From Streptomyces sp. ICBB 8177 (GTDB taxonomy: Bacteria; Actinomycetota; Actinomycetes; Streptomycetales; Streptomycetaceae), in NCBI RefSeq assembly GCF_003144095.1, contig NZ_NSKH01000018.1:751965-815964 (forward strand): DNA of 64,000 bases, read 5' to 3'. The notes under the pieces are model-generated. The model had not been told where the DNA came from and did no database searches. It saw only the letters and a program-made list of their open reading frames with translations. The position numbers were made by a program, and so were the translations under genes. Shown here one piece after another: positions 17,193 to 25,491 of this stretch (positions within the stretch are counted from its first letter, which is position 1; every line of letters starts with the position of its first letter).

Positions 17193-17864
17193 ATGTTGCT
17201 GCTGCGTCCGCCGGGCGTCTACCAACCGCAGTCCGATTCCCTGCTGCTGGCCCGTACCGCACTGGCCCACAAGAGTTCCTGCGCCGCGCGTGAGGGGCGC
17301 AGGCCGCGCGTGCTCGACCTGTGCACCGGCACCGGCGTGCTCGCGCTGGCCGCCGCGCGCGCCGGTGCGGACGTGACCGCCGTGGACATCTCGCGCCGCG
17401 CGGTCCTCGCCGCCCGCTGCAACGCGGCCCTGCACGGCGTGCCGCTGCGCGTCCTGCGGGGCGACCTGGCCGCGCCGGTGGCCGCCGAGCGCTTCGACCT
17501 CGTCCTGGCCAACCCGCCCTACGTCGTCCGCCTCGCCGGCCGGCCCGGCCACCACAGCCGCGCCCGCGCCTGGGACGCGGGGCCGGACGGCCGGGAACTG
17601 GTGGACCGGATCTGCGGCGCCGCCCCGGCACTGCTGGCCCGTGGGGGAGCGCTGGTGATGGTGCACTCCGGCTTGTGCGGCGTGGGCGCCACCTTGCGGC
17701 TGCTCCGGGACGGCGGGCTGCGGGCGGACGTGGCGGCCCGCAGCGACGAGCCGTTCGGTCCCGTGATGTCCGCGCGGGCGGCCGGTCTCGCCGGGCGCGG
17801 CCTGATCGAGCGGGACCAGCGGTCGGAGGAACTGGTGGTGATCCGTGCCGAACGCGTCGTCTGA
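17193..17864 (+). CDS. HemK/Mtq2-type class I methyltransferase
   Basis: 223 residues. GVYQPQSDSLLLA at the N-terminus, SAM motif I VLDLCTGTGVLALAAARAG, motif II VTAVDISRRAV and the catalytic NPPYVV place it with HemK/PrmC/Mtq2 enzymes, which methylate the amide nitrogen of glutamine or a related group. RBS GGGAGG eight bases before ATG 17193. It lies in the ligase/oxidase operon and overlaps the CDGSH gene, so the target may be the pathway product and not a release factor (inference). Confidence 0.9.
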   Translation: MLLLRPPGVYQPQSDSLLLARTALAHKSSCAAREGRRPRVLDLCTGTGVLALAAARAGADVTAVDISRRAVLAARCNAALHGVPLRVLRGDLAAPVAAERFDLVLANPPYVVRLAGRPGHHSRARAWDAGPDGRELVDRICGAAPALLARGGALVMVHSGLCGVGATLRLLRDGGLRADVAARSDEPFGPVMSARAAGLAGRGLIERDQRSEELVVIRAERVV

Positions 17865-18111
17865 CGAGCCGGGGACGGCAGCCGCGGGCAGGCCTCCGGT
17901 GCGCGTCCGGCTCGACCCGGGCGGGCCGCTGATGGTCGAGGGGCCGGTGGAGGTCGAACTCGAGGACGGGACGCTCGTGCGCTCCGACCGGTTCCAGTGC
18001 GCGGTGTGCGTCTGCCGCCGCAGCCGCACCTACCCGTGGTGCGACACCAGCCACCGCAGGCGCTCGCGCGACGGCCGACGCGACGGGGACGAGGCCGAAA
18101 GGCAGCGTTGA
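17845..18111 (+). CDS. CDGSH iron-sulfur protein
   Basis: 88 residues. Ligands Cys55, Cys57, Cys66 and His70 lie in CVCRRSRTYPWCDTSH, the 3Cys-1His signature of mitoNEET-like 2Fe-2S domains. The usual Gly after CD is Thr here. The N-terminal part is a short beta-rich segment (VEGPVEVELEDGTLV). GTG 17845 lies inside the methyltransferase gene (20-base overlap), so translation is coupled. It probably supplies electrons or senses redox for the oxidase in this operon (inference). Confidence 0.9.
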   Translation: MPNASSDEPGTAAAGRPPVRVRLDPGGPLMVEGPVEVELEDGTLVRSDRFQCAVCVCRRSRTYPWCDTSHRRRSRDGRRDGDEAERQR

Positions 18112-18141
18112 GCCGTCGGCACGGCGTGACCGGGCGGTGTG

Positions 18142-18420
18142 TCAGCGGCGCAGCCGCCTGCGGACGACGAGCAGGTCGACCAGCGCGGTCGCAGCGATCA
18201 CACCGCAGACACCCGCGAGCGTGGCCAGTTCCGCCGTGTTCGGCGACCCGTCGGTCGTGGTCGCCGTCGACCACCAGGCCAGGGCACCGGTGCCCGCGGC
18301 GAAGACCACAAGCGCGACGGCGGCCAGCGCCGACCGCAGCCTCAACGGACTGCGCGCGGTCACAGGTTCCGAGCCCGCACGGGGTACGTCCCCGCCGGAC
18401 CGCCCTGGTCGCGCCGTCAT
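18142..18420 (-). CDS. DUF6343-like small membrane protein
   Basis: 92 residues with two transmembrane helices (about 29-50 and 64-85), a polar head containing GSEPVTARSPLRLR, which is the family signature, and a basic end RRRLRR. Function unknown. ATG 18420 follows GAGGAAGG. The gene converges with the CDGSH operon and is divergent from the acyl-CoA dehydrogenase operon. Confidence 0.78.
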   Translation of the reverse strand: MTARPGRSGGDVPRAGSEPVTARSPLRLRSALAAVALVVFAAGTGALAWWSTATTTDGSPNTAELATLAGVCGVIAATALVDLLVVRRRLRR

Positions 18421-18508
18421 GGCCTTCCTCTCACACTTCTCCGTTCGTCTCGCGAGGTCGGGTACCCCCGCCTCCCGCGGGCGAAAACACCGGCGCGCTG
18501 CACTGCTC

Positions 18509-18533
18509 GTTTCCCGTGGGAAAGCGTGGGCAC
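18509..18533 (+). promoter_or_regulatory. Sigma-B-like promoter of the dehydrogenase-glycosyltransferase operon
   Basis: GTTT-N15-GGGCAC, one base off the sigma-B-family consensus, ends 30 bases before the acyl-CoA dehydrogenase ATG. Another GGGTAC at 18460-18465 has a poorer -35. Match by eye only. Confidence 0.42.
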
Positions 18534-18562
18534 TGGCTCCGGTGGGAGATCTGGAGGCAAGC

Positions 18563-19612
18563 ATGGCGCTGTCGCACGAGGACCGGGACGAGGCGGGGAC
18601 GGCCGGTGCCTCGACGGCCGAGGAGCACCGGAAGGCTGTCGCGCGGGAATTCACCCGCCTGGTGGAAGCGGGCGAAGCCGACCTGCCGCTGCCCGGGCAC
18701 GGGGAGACCCGGCGCCGCTGGGATCTGCTGACACGGGTGGCCGAGACGGACCCGGCGCTCGCCCGGCTGGTGGAAGGGCACACCGACGCCCTGGCCATCC
18801 TCGCGGAGCTGGCCGACCTGGGCGTCCCCGAGGTGCCGCACGCCGCGCCGGGCACCCGGTGGGGAGTGTGGGCGGCGGAGCCCCCGGGGCAGGTGCTGCG
18901 GGCGGAGCGCGACGCGGACGGCTCGTGGCGGCTGTCGGGGCTCAAGCCGTACTGCTCCGGCGCCAGGGTGTGCACGCACGCCCTGGTCACGGCGCGTGCG
19001 GGCGAGGAGCGCAGGCTGTTCGCCGTCGAGGTCGACCCGTCGCGCATGGCCCCCGTCCCGGGTAGCTGGCCCGCCGCCGCCATGTCGGGCAGCGACACGC
19101 TGGATGTGCGCTACGTGGACATGCCCGCGGCGCCCGTGGGCCCGCCCGGCGCCTACCTGGAGCGTCCCGGCTTCCAGCACGGTGGCATCGGGGTCGCCGC
19201 CTGCTGGTACGGCGGCGCACGGGCCGTGGCACGCACCCTGTACCAGGCGATGGCCGATCGGCCCGAGCCGCACGGGTTGGCCCATCTCGGCGCCGTGGAC
19301 GCCCAGTTGGATGCCGTCGACGCCGTGCTGGACCGCGCCGCGGCCGAGGTCGATGCCGACCCCGCCGACCGCAAGGGCCGCGCCGCACTGCGTTCCCGAC
19401 GGGTGCGGGCCTTCACCGAACGGGTCGCGTCCGAGGTCGTCGAACGGGTCGGCAGGGCCCTGGGTGCGGCGCCACTGGGACACGACGAACGACACGCGAG
19501 GACCGTCTCGGACCTCACCGTCTACCTGCGACAGCATCACGCGGAACGGGACCTGGCCGCCCTGGGCACCGAACTCGCCGAGCTGACGCGCACCAAGGAG
19601 AACCTCCGATGA
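18563..19612 (+). CDS. Acyl-CoA dehydrogenase-like protein
   Basis: 349 residues, shorter than usual (about 380). The central beta domain WRLSGLKPYCSGARVCTHALV and LDVRYVDMPA are recognisable acyl-CoA dehydrogenase features, and HGGIGVAACWYGGARA corresponds to the start of the C-terminal helical domain. The N-terminal domain is shortened. I cannot place the catalytic Glu with certainty, so it may act on an unusual acyl or acyl-carrier substrate. GGAGG precedes ATG 18563. It overlaps the PIG-L gene by ATGA and heads a four-gene operon. Confidence 0.85.
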   Translation: MALSHEDRDEAGTAGASTAEEHRKAVAREFTRLVEAGEADLPLPGHGETRRRWDLLTRVAETDPALARLVEGHTDALAILAELADLGVPEVPHAAPGTRWGVWAAEPPGQVLRAERDADGSWRLSGLKPYCSGARVCTHALVTARAGEERRLFAVEVDPSRMAPVPGSWPAAAMSGSDTLDVRYVDMPAAPVGPPGAYLERPGFQHGGIGVAACWYGGARAVARTLYQAMADRPEPHGLAHLGAVDAQLDAVDAVLDRAAAEVDADPADRKGRAALRSRRVRAFTERVASEVVERVGRALGAAPLGHDERHARTVSDLTVYLRQHHAERDLAALGTELAELTRTKENLR

Positions 19613-20427
19613 GACTCACGACCGCCCAGGCCACCGCCACGACCGCTTCGCCCGATGCCACGACCACGCGAGCCGCCGCCACGCGACCCGCGGACCCCAT
19701 CGAGGCGCCCGGGACCCCGGAGGACGTCTGGGCAGCGTGGCAGGGGCCCGCGGCCTTCCCTGAGGTGGACCTGGCAGGTCTGCGCGACGTCGTCCTCGTG
19801 GCGGCCCACCCCGACGACGAGGTGCTCGGGCTCGGCGGCACGATCGCACGCCTGGCCGCCGCCGGCGTCCGGCTGACCCTGGTCGCGGTGACCGACGGCG
19901 AGGCCTCGCACCCGCGCAGCACCGCCGTCACCCGCAGGCAACTGGCCCGCACCCGGCGCCACGAGACGCGGCGGGCGCTGGAGGTGCTCGGCGCGTCCTG
20001 CACCGAGATCGTCCACCTGGGCGTGCCCGACACCGCCGTCACCGACCACGAGGAGTGGCTCACCGAGCGGCTGACGCGCGTGTGCGACGGCGCCGACGTG
20101 CTGGCCGCGCCCTGGAGCGGCGACGTGCACAGCGACCACGAGGCCTGCGGCCGTGCGGCGTCGACGGCGAGCCACGCGACGGGCGTGCCGCTGTGGCACT
20201 ACCCCGTGTGGACCTGGCACTGGGCCGTGCCCGGCGACCCTCGCGTGCCCTGGGACCGCGCGGCGCGCGTCCCGCTCGACGAGGCGACGCGCGACCGCAA
20301 GCGCCGGGCCCTGGAGTGCTTCGCCAGCCAGATACACCCGCTCGGCCGCCACGCGTCCGACGCGCCCATCCTGCCCCCCGAGGAACTGGCGCACTTCGCC
20401 CGCGACTACGAGACGGTGCTGCGATGA
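19609..20427 (+). CDS. PIG-L family (GlcNAc-type) deacetylase
   Basis: 272 residues. Zn site AAHPDDEVLGLGG (His67, Asp69-Asp70) and second motif HSDHEACG are those of PIG-L/MshB deacetylases, which remove acetyl groups from N-acetylglucosamine units of glycolipids or small glycosides. The first 50 residues are a Thr/Ala-rich low-complexity extension. Start and stop overlap neighbours by four bases on both sides. Together with the NodS-like methyltransferase and GT2 this suggests a deacetylated, methylated glycoconjugate (inference). Confidence 0.92.
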   Translation: MRLTTAQATATTASPDATTTRAAATRPADPIEAPGTPEDVWAAWQGPAAFPEVDLAGLRDVVLVAAHPDDEVLGLGGTIARLAAAGVRLTLVAVTDGEASHPRSTAVTRRQLARTRRHETRRALEVLGASCTEIVHLGVPDTAVTDHEEWLTERLTRVCDGADVLAAPWSGDVHSDHEACGRAASTASHATGVPLWHYPVWTWHWAVPGDPRVPWDRAARVPLDEATRDRKRRALECFASQIHPLGRHASDAPILPPEELAHFARDYETVLR

Positions 20428-21050
20428 GCACACCGGCGCAGTACTTCGCCGAGATGTACCGGGACAGCGACGACCCGTGGCGGCTCGCCGAGCGGTGGTA
20501 CGAACGGCGCAAGTACGCGCTCACCATGGCCGCGTTGCCCCGTGAGCGCTACCGCGACGCGTTCGAACCCGCGTGTTCGGTCGGCGTTCTCACCCGGCTG
20601 CTGGCCGACCGGTGCGACCGCCTGCTCAGCTGCGACCGAGTGCCACGCGCCGTGGACGCCGCCCGCCGCCGCGTGGCGGGCCTCGCGCACGCCACCGTCG
20701 AGCAGCGGGTGCTGCCCGCCCAGTGGCCGACCGACCGCCGCTTCGACCTCGTCGTGCTGTCGGAGATGCTCTACTACTTCAGCCCTGACGAGGAGCGCAC
20801 GCTGCTCGACCAGGCGACGGCGTCGCTGGAGCCGCAAGGCACCCTGGTGGCCGTCCACTGGCGTCACCCCGTCGACGACCACGCGCAGACCGGCGACGAA
20901 GCGCACCGGGTGCTGCGCTCCGTCCCCGGGCTGGCCCGGGTCGCGGCGCACGAGGAACCGGACTTCCTGCTTGAGGTGTTCGCACGGTCCTCGCGCCCCG
21001 GCGCCGACCCGCGGAGCCTGTCGGTGGCCGCGCTGGAAGGCCTCGTGTGA
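20424..21050 (+). CDS. NodS-like SAM-dependent methyltransferase
   Basis: 208 residues. The start YFAEMYRDSDDPWRLAERWYERRKYALTMAALP and then FEPACSVGVLTRLLADR and VLSEMLYYF are the NodS family pattern. NodS N-methylates the deacetylated end of rhizobial chito-oligosaccharides. The acidic SAM motif is changed to ACSVGVLT, as is normal in this family. Coupled by overlaps to the deacetylase before and the GT2 after. An N-methylation of the amine freed by the PIG-L enzyme is the simplest reading (inference). Confidence 0.88.
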   Translation: MSTPAQYFAEMYRDSDDPWRLAERWYERRKYALTMAALPRERYRDAFEPACSVGVLTRLLADRCDRLLSCDRVPRAVDAARRRVAGLAHATVEQRVLPAQWPTDRRFDLVVLSEMLYYFSPDEERTLLDQATASLEPQGTLVAVHWRHPVDDHAQTGDEAHRVLRSVPGLARVAAHEEPDFLLEVFARSSRPGADPRSLSVAALEGLV

Positions 21051-21802
21051 TCCGGGCGGTCCTCGTCGTGGTTCCCGCACACGACGAGGAGGCGCTCATC
21101 GCCGACTGCCTGGCGTCGGTGGCCCGGGCCGCCGCGCACCCCCGGCTGGCGGGCGTGGCGGTGGCGACGACGGTCGTCGCGGACGCCTGCCGCGACGACA
21201 CGGCGGCGATCGCCCGACGACACGGTGCCCGGGTGGTGGAGGTCGTACGGCGCAACGTCGGCGCGGCCAGGGCGGCCGGCACCAGGTCCGCGCTCACCGA
21301 GGCGACGGCCACCGGACTCGCTCCGGCCTCGGTGTGGCTGGCCCACACCGACGCCGACAGCCAAGTGCCGCACGACTGGCTCGCGGACCACCTCGACCGG
21401 GCCGCGGAGGGCTTCGACGCCGTGCTGGGCACCGTCGACGTCCACGGCTGGTCACGGCACGCCCCGCTGACCCGGGTGCGCTACCTGCACGACTACCACG
21501 CCTACCGCGCGACGTCGCGCGAGCACCCGCACGTCCACGGCGCCAACCTCGGAGTGCGAGCCGACGCCTACCTGGGCGCGGGTGGCTTCCGGCCCCTGGC
21601 CACCGGTGAGGACCGTGCGCTGGCCGCCGCTCTCGAACGCCGCCGGTGCCGCATCCACCGATGCGACAGCCGCCCGGTGCGCACGTCGGGGCGTCGGGAC
21701 TTCCGCGCTCCGGGAGGGCTCGGCAGCCTCCTGGCCGACATCGCTGCGACGCGGGAACAGAGCGTCGTGCCCCCGCCCCCGCTGTCCCCGGGCGTAGGCT
21801 GA
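21047..21802 (+). CDS. GT2-family glycosyltransferase
   Basis: 251 residues. VVVPAHDEEALIADCLASV, VVADACRDDTAAIARRHG and the DxD-type metal motif HTDADSQVP are typical of GT-A fold, family 2; ANLGVRADAYLGAGGF and GEDRALAAAL follow as expected. No transmembrane helices, so cytosolic. GTG start overlaps the methyltransferase stop. Last gene of the operon 18563-21802. Confidence 0.9.
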   Translation: MIRAVLVVVPAHDEEALIADCLASVARAAAHPRLAGVAVATTVVADACRDDTAAIARRHGARVVEVVRRNVGAARAAGTRSALTEATATGLAPASVWLAHTDADSQVPHDWLADHLDRAAEGFDAVLGTVDVHGWSRHAPLTRVRYLHDYHAYRATSREHPHVHGANLGVRADAYLGAGGFRPLATGEDRALAAALERRRCRIHRCDSRPVRTSGRRDFRAPGGLGSLLADIAATREQSVVPPPPLSPGVG

Positions 21803-21927
21803 GGACCGCAGTGGCGTGAGCGTCGCCATCCGCCGCCCGGCCGAGCCAATGGCGTCGCGAGACCGGCGAGGGGCGCCCTCGTGCTCCCGCCGGCGCCGCG
21901 GCCGGAGCAGCGGGGAGACAGGGCGAC

Positions 21928-23265
21928 ATGGACGACCACGACCTGGAAGGCGCACTGCGCGGCGCGCTGACCCGCCTGACCCTGCTCAACGAGATCGCCA
22001 CCGTGCTGTCCAGCACCCTGGACGCCACCGAGGCCATCACCCGGGTCTGCCGGGTCCTGGTCCCGGCGCTGGCCGACTGGTGCACGGCCGACCTCACGGA
22101 CGACGACGGCGGTCTGCGACGGGTGTGCGTCACCCACCGCGACGGCAAGGTCGACCTGGCCGGCATCACCGGGCCCCTGCCACGGCCTCCGGCGGCTGCC
22201 TGCGGCCCGTTGTCCCGCGCGTTGCGGGGGGAGGGCCCGTTGCTGCTGCGGGGCAAGGACATGCCACCCGCGGAAGAGGCCTTCGACCCGCTGCACAGGC
22301 TGAACCTGGAACTCTTCGCCCGGCTGGGCGGCGGAACGCTCGTCGTCGCGCCCATGCGGGTGCGCGGCCGGGTGTTCGGCGCCGTCACCCTGGTCAGGAG
22401 CGACGAGCGCTCACCGCTGGACGAAGCGGACCTGAGCCTGGTCGAGGACCTGACGCACCGGATGGCGCTGGCCGCCGACAACGCCCGCCTGCACGCCGAG
22501 GCGAAGACGACGGCCGAGCACCTCCAGCGCTCGCTGCTGCCCGACCTGCCGGACGTGGGCGGCCTGGCCATCACCGGCCGCTACACGCCCGCCCGCAGGA
22601 CCGCCCAGGTCGGAGGGGACTGGTACGACAGCTTCGTGCTCCCCCAGGGCGACGTCACGATGATCATCGGGGACGTCACCGGCCACGACCTCCAGGCGGC
22701 AGTCACCATGTCGCAGCTGCGCAACATGCTGCGCGGCATCGCGTGCGACCGCCACGAGCCACCCGGTCGCATCCTGCGCCGGCTGGACGCCGCGATCGGC
22801 ACGCTCTACGGCCACACCACGGCGACCTGCGTGTACGCGCTGGTCAGGGAAACCGGGAACGGCCACTACGAACTGCACTGGTCGCAGGCCGGTCACCCGC
22901 CCCCGCTGCTGATCACGGCGGACGGCGACGCCCAGTACCTCGACGACGCCCACGAGATGATGCTCGGTGTGGTACCGGACATCGACCGCCCCTCGGCCCG
23001 GCGTGGACTCCCGCCGGGCGGAACGCTGTTGCTCTACACCGACGGCCTGATCGAGCGCCAAGGAGAGGTCATCGACCACGGCTTCACCCGCCTGCGCCAG
23101 CACGCCGCGGCCCTGGTCCACCGTGAACTCGGTGAATTCTGCGAGGAGTTGCTCGGCCTCCTGCCCTTCGAGGCCGACGACGACGTGGCGTTGCTGGCCC
23201 TGCGCCTGCCCGCGACCGGACCGGGACCCGGCGCGGGACAGGGCGACGGGAGCGGTCAGGCGTAG
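21928..23265 (+). CDS. GAF-domain PP2C (SpoIIE-like) phosphatase
   Basis: 445 residues. A GAF domain occupies about 20-180 (LTLLNEIATVLSSTLD opens it). The PPM/SpoIIE domain starts at LQRSLLPDLPDVGG and shows GGDWYD, IGDVTGHDLQAA, QAGHPPPLL and LYTDGLIE, with all metal Asp residues present. These enzymes dephosphorylate anti-anti-sigma factors and so control sigma-B-type stress factors in Streptomyces. No RsbW-type kinase domain is fused. A regulator of the surrounding stress genes is plausible (inference). ATG follows GGGGAGA. Confidence 0.92.
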   Translation: MDDHDLEGALRGALTRLTLLNEIATVLSSTLDATEAITRVCRVLVPALADWCTADLTDDDGGLRRVCVTHRDGKVDLAGITGPLPRPPAAACGPLSRALRGEGPLLLRGKDMPPAEEAFDPLHRLNLELFARLGGGTLVVAPMRVRGRVFGAVTLVRSDERSPLDEADLSLVEDLTHRMALAADNARLHAEAKTTAEHLQRSLLPDLPDVGGLAITGRYTPARRTAQVGGDWYDSFVLPQGDVTMIIGDVTGHDLQAAVTMSQLRNMLRGIACDRHEPPGRILRRLDAAIGTLYGHTTATCVYALVRETGNGHYELHWSQAGHPPPLLITADGDAQYLDDAHEMMLGVVPDIDRPSARRGLPPGGTLLLYTDGLIERQGEVIDHGFTRLRQHAAALVHRELGEFCEELLGLLPFEADDDVALLALRLPATGPGPGAGQGDGSGQA

Positions 23266-23468
23266 TCCTTGCTGGTCTTCATGCCCTCGTGCTTCTCGTC
23301 GTCCGGCTCCTTCTCGTCGAGCCGCTCGCGGCGGGAGGTGTACGTGGGCTCCTCCGCCTCCTCCACCCGACGCGCCTCCTCCTTGCGCGCGTCCCGAAGC
23401 TCCTCGGCCCTGCGCCGGGACTCCTCGGTGCTGTCGTCGTCCCGCTTGGCGGTGTCATGCCTGGTCAT
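23256..23468 (-). CDS. Small highly charged hypothetical protein
   Basis: 70 residues, more than half Arg, Lys, Glu or Asp, without a hydrophobic core (e.g. SRRRAEELRDARKEEARR), so likely disordered or a single coiled coil. GGAGGGACAGCC leads into ATG 23468, a strong site. Its last ten bases overlap the end of the convergent phosphatase gene. Similar proteins are common beside Streptomyces stress genes; function unknown. Confidence 0.72.
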   Translation of the reverse strand: MTRHDTAKRDDDSTEESRRRAEELRDARKEEARRVEEAEEPTYTSRRERLDEKEPDDEKHEGMKTSKDYA

Positions 23469-23650
23469 GGCTGTCCCTCCGGTAGGTGATCGACCGGTCG
23501 GCCTCCAGGCGTACGGCTTCCCCGCGAGGTAGCGGCTACACCTGGCGGTGGCCGGTTCCGTTACGCCGCCGGGGCGGGGGGCCTACGCCGCAGGGAGTGG
23601 CGCGCGTGGCGGCGCGTTTGGGGTCAGCCGGTCGTGGCAAACCGCTTCCC

Positions 23651-24610
23651 ATGTGGCCGATTTCCGTGAAACGCCTGTCCTCGTACCTCGCGGTGTCCCC
23701 GACCTCCTCACCACCGGCGCCTTGCGCGGCCGACGCCGCCCTGAGGGCCGCTGAGCGGTTGCGCGACGCGCTGGACGCGCTGGAGCGGCCCTCGGTGCTC
23801 GACCGCGCCGTCGGCCCCGTGCAGCGCCTCGTGCGGGCCCTGCCGCTGGGGGAGGGGCGCGACGTGCTGCACGGACGGCACCTCGGCCACCCCCTGCACC
23901 CGGCGATGGTGCAGCTGCCGGTCGGCGCCTGGCTGTCGGCAGGGGTGCTGGACGCCCTGCCGGGTGCCCGGCGCGGCTCGGGAACGCTGATCGCCGTCGG
24001 CCTCGCCGGTGCCTTGCCCGCGGCGCTCGCGGGCTGGGTCGACTGGGCGGAACAGCACGAACAGCAGATGCGCACCGGCCTCGTCCACGCCCTCACCAAC
24101 GGCGCCGCCATCGCCCTGTACACCGGCTCCCTGACCGCGCGACTGCGAGGCCGGTCCGGACGGGGCCGCCTGCTGGCCTACGCGGGTCTCGCCACGGTCG
24201 GCTTCGGCGGGCTGCTGGGCGGCCACATGGCCTACCGGCAGGCCGCGGGCGCCAACAAGACCGAACCGGTGCCCCACCTCGTCGAACCCGGCTGGCACGC
24301 GATCGGCCGCACCGAGGAGTTCGCGGTGGGCGAGCCGGTGCGCAGGACACTGGGGGAGGTCCCGCTGCTCGTGGTGCGCGTGGACGAGGCCACGGTACGA
24401 GTGCTGGGCGACCGGTGCAGCCACTTCTCCGGCCCGCTGTCGGACGGCGAGGTCGCCGACGGCTGCGTCGAATGCCCCTGGCACGGAAGCGTGTTCAGGC
24501 TCTCCGACGGTCTGAACGTGCGCGGCCCAGCCACCGCGCCGCAGCCTTCCTTCGAGACGCGGACGCGACCCGACGGCACGCTTGAGGTCCGCCTGCCGAA
24601 CGCCGGCTGA
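23651..24610 (+). CDS. Rieske 2Fe-2S protein fused to DUF2231 membrane domain
   Basis: 319 residues. Residues 75-210 form a DUF2231 membrane domain (LHGRHLGHPLHPAMVQLPVGAW, then four helices with conserved His). Residues 215-315 form a Rieske domain with CSHFSGPLSDG and CPWHGSVF, i.e. both Cys-His pairs. Probably a membrane electron carrier with the cluster on one face. ATG 23651 has no good RBS; an in-frame GTG a few codons later is possible. It converges with a His-rich membrane protein that could be its redox partner (inference). Confidence 0.88.
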   Translation: MWPISVKRLSSYLAVSPTSSPPAPCAADAALRAAERLRDALDALERPSVLDRAVGPVQRLVRALPLGEGRDVLHGRHLGHPLHPAMVQLPVGAWLSAGVLDALPGARRGSGTLIAVGLAGALPAALAGWVDWAEQHEQQMRTGLVHALTNGAAIALYTGSLTARLRGRSGRGRLLAYAGLATVGFGGLLGGHMAYRQAAGANKTEPVPHLVEPGWHAIGRTEEFAVGEPVRRTLGEVPLLVVRVDEATVRVLGDRCSHFSGPLSDGEVADGCVECPWHGSVFRLSDGLNVRGPATAPQPSFETRTRPDGTLEVRLPNAG

Positions 24611-24641
24611 GGACCGGACGGGCGTCCTCCGCCGCCCCCCG

Positions 24642-25289
24642 TCATCCGGACTCGTCGCGGTGTGTCCGGGAGGTCCGTGCCCCGCGGCCCTCCCGGACAC
24701 ACCGCCACAGCTCCTCCCCGTACGGCAGCGCCACTCCGAGCAGGATGGCCACCGAGACGCCCGCCAGGTAGGGAGCGGGAAGGCGGCGCCGCCTGAGTAC
24801 CAGACGCCACGCGTCCGGATCGCCCCGCCCGCCCCGCAGCAAGGACCGCACCTGGTCCGGGTGCAGGCACATCAGCGCCGACAGACCGGCGAACGGCAGC
24901 GACTCCAGGAAGCTGTGGATGTGCTGCTCGACGGGCTTGACCTCCCGGTCGCTGCGCACCGCCGTCCGCACGTCCCACAGTGCTGTGGCCTCGTGGGCTC
25001 CGGTCGCCCCGAGCATCACGGCCAGCAGCAGCGGGTTGACCTCGCAGACGAACGCCAGCGCGATGGGAACGCCGACCTCGGTCATCATCAGGGCGTGGAT
25101 CAGCGACTCACGCGTTCCGGCCGTCTTCTCGATGCGGGTGCGGCGGTGCATCACCCAGTCGGCGAGACCGGGCACGAACCAGGACGGCAGCAGCCCGTAC
25201 ATCAGGTAGCGCAGCGTCGCGTCCTGGGCGTCCAGTGCGGGCGAGGCGGGTTGAAGCACCGGTTTGCGCAGCCAACGGCTCAACAACAT
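24642..25289 (-). CDS. His-rich integral membrane protein of unknown function
   Basis: 215 residues, five or six hydrophobic segments. Conserved-looking polar residues lie in or near the membrane: DWVMHRRTRIEKT, SLIHALMMTE, GAHEATALWDV and VEQHIHSFLESLP. The His/Glu spacing suggests a membrane dimetal centre, as in fatty-acid hydroxylases or desaturases, but the standard three-box pattern is not complete, so I do not assign an activity. The neighbouring Rieske protein would be a natural electron donor. The C-terminal codons overlap a long terminator hairpin. Confidence 0.72.
   Translation of the reverse strand: MLLSRWLRKPVLQPASPALDAQDATLRYLMYGLLPSWFVPGLADWVMHRRTRIEKTAGTRESLIHALMMTEVGVPIALAFVCEVNPLLLAVMLGATGAHEATALWDVRTAVRSDREVKPVEQHIHSFLESLPFAGLSALMCLHPDQVRSLLRGGRGDPDAWRLVLRRRRLPAPYLAGVSVAILLGVALPYGEELWRCVREGRGARTSRTHRDESG
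24659..24703. terminator. Long terminator hairpin overlapping a coding end
   Basis: GGTGTGTCCGGGAGG (24659-24673) and CCTCCCGGACACACC (24689-24703) form a perfect 15-base-pair stem with a 15-base loop. It lies inside the last 20 codons of the minus-strand membrane-protein gene and 48 bases past the Rieske gene stop, so it can terminate the Rieske transcript. Confidence 0.7.
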
Positions 25290-25491
25290 CCTGCGTCCTT
25301 CGCCGGTCGGGGGCGGCCGTCACGCGACAGCCGGGGAGAGTGACGGCCCCGCCGGGGGTCGGAGCCTCCCGGGGAGGCTCGTGCGGGGCCTGCCTATCGG
25401 GTGCCGCGCGGCGGCACCGCGCAAACCTGGCCGTCGTGGGATCGCGGGCACCCACACGGCACGGTTCGTCCGGTCGGGCCACTCGCGGGAT

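Noticed and set aside
18460-18465. GGGTAC as a sigma-B -10 for the dehydrogenase operon
   Set aside because: No GNNT at 14-16 bases upstream on the plus strand; on the minus strand the nearest GTTT is 17 bases away. The 18509 site fits better.
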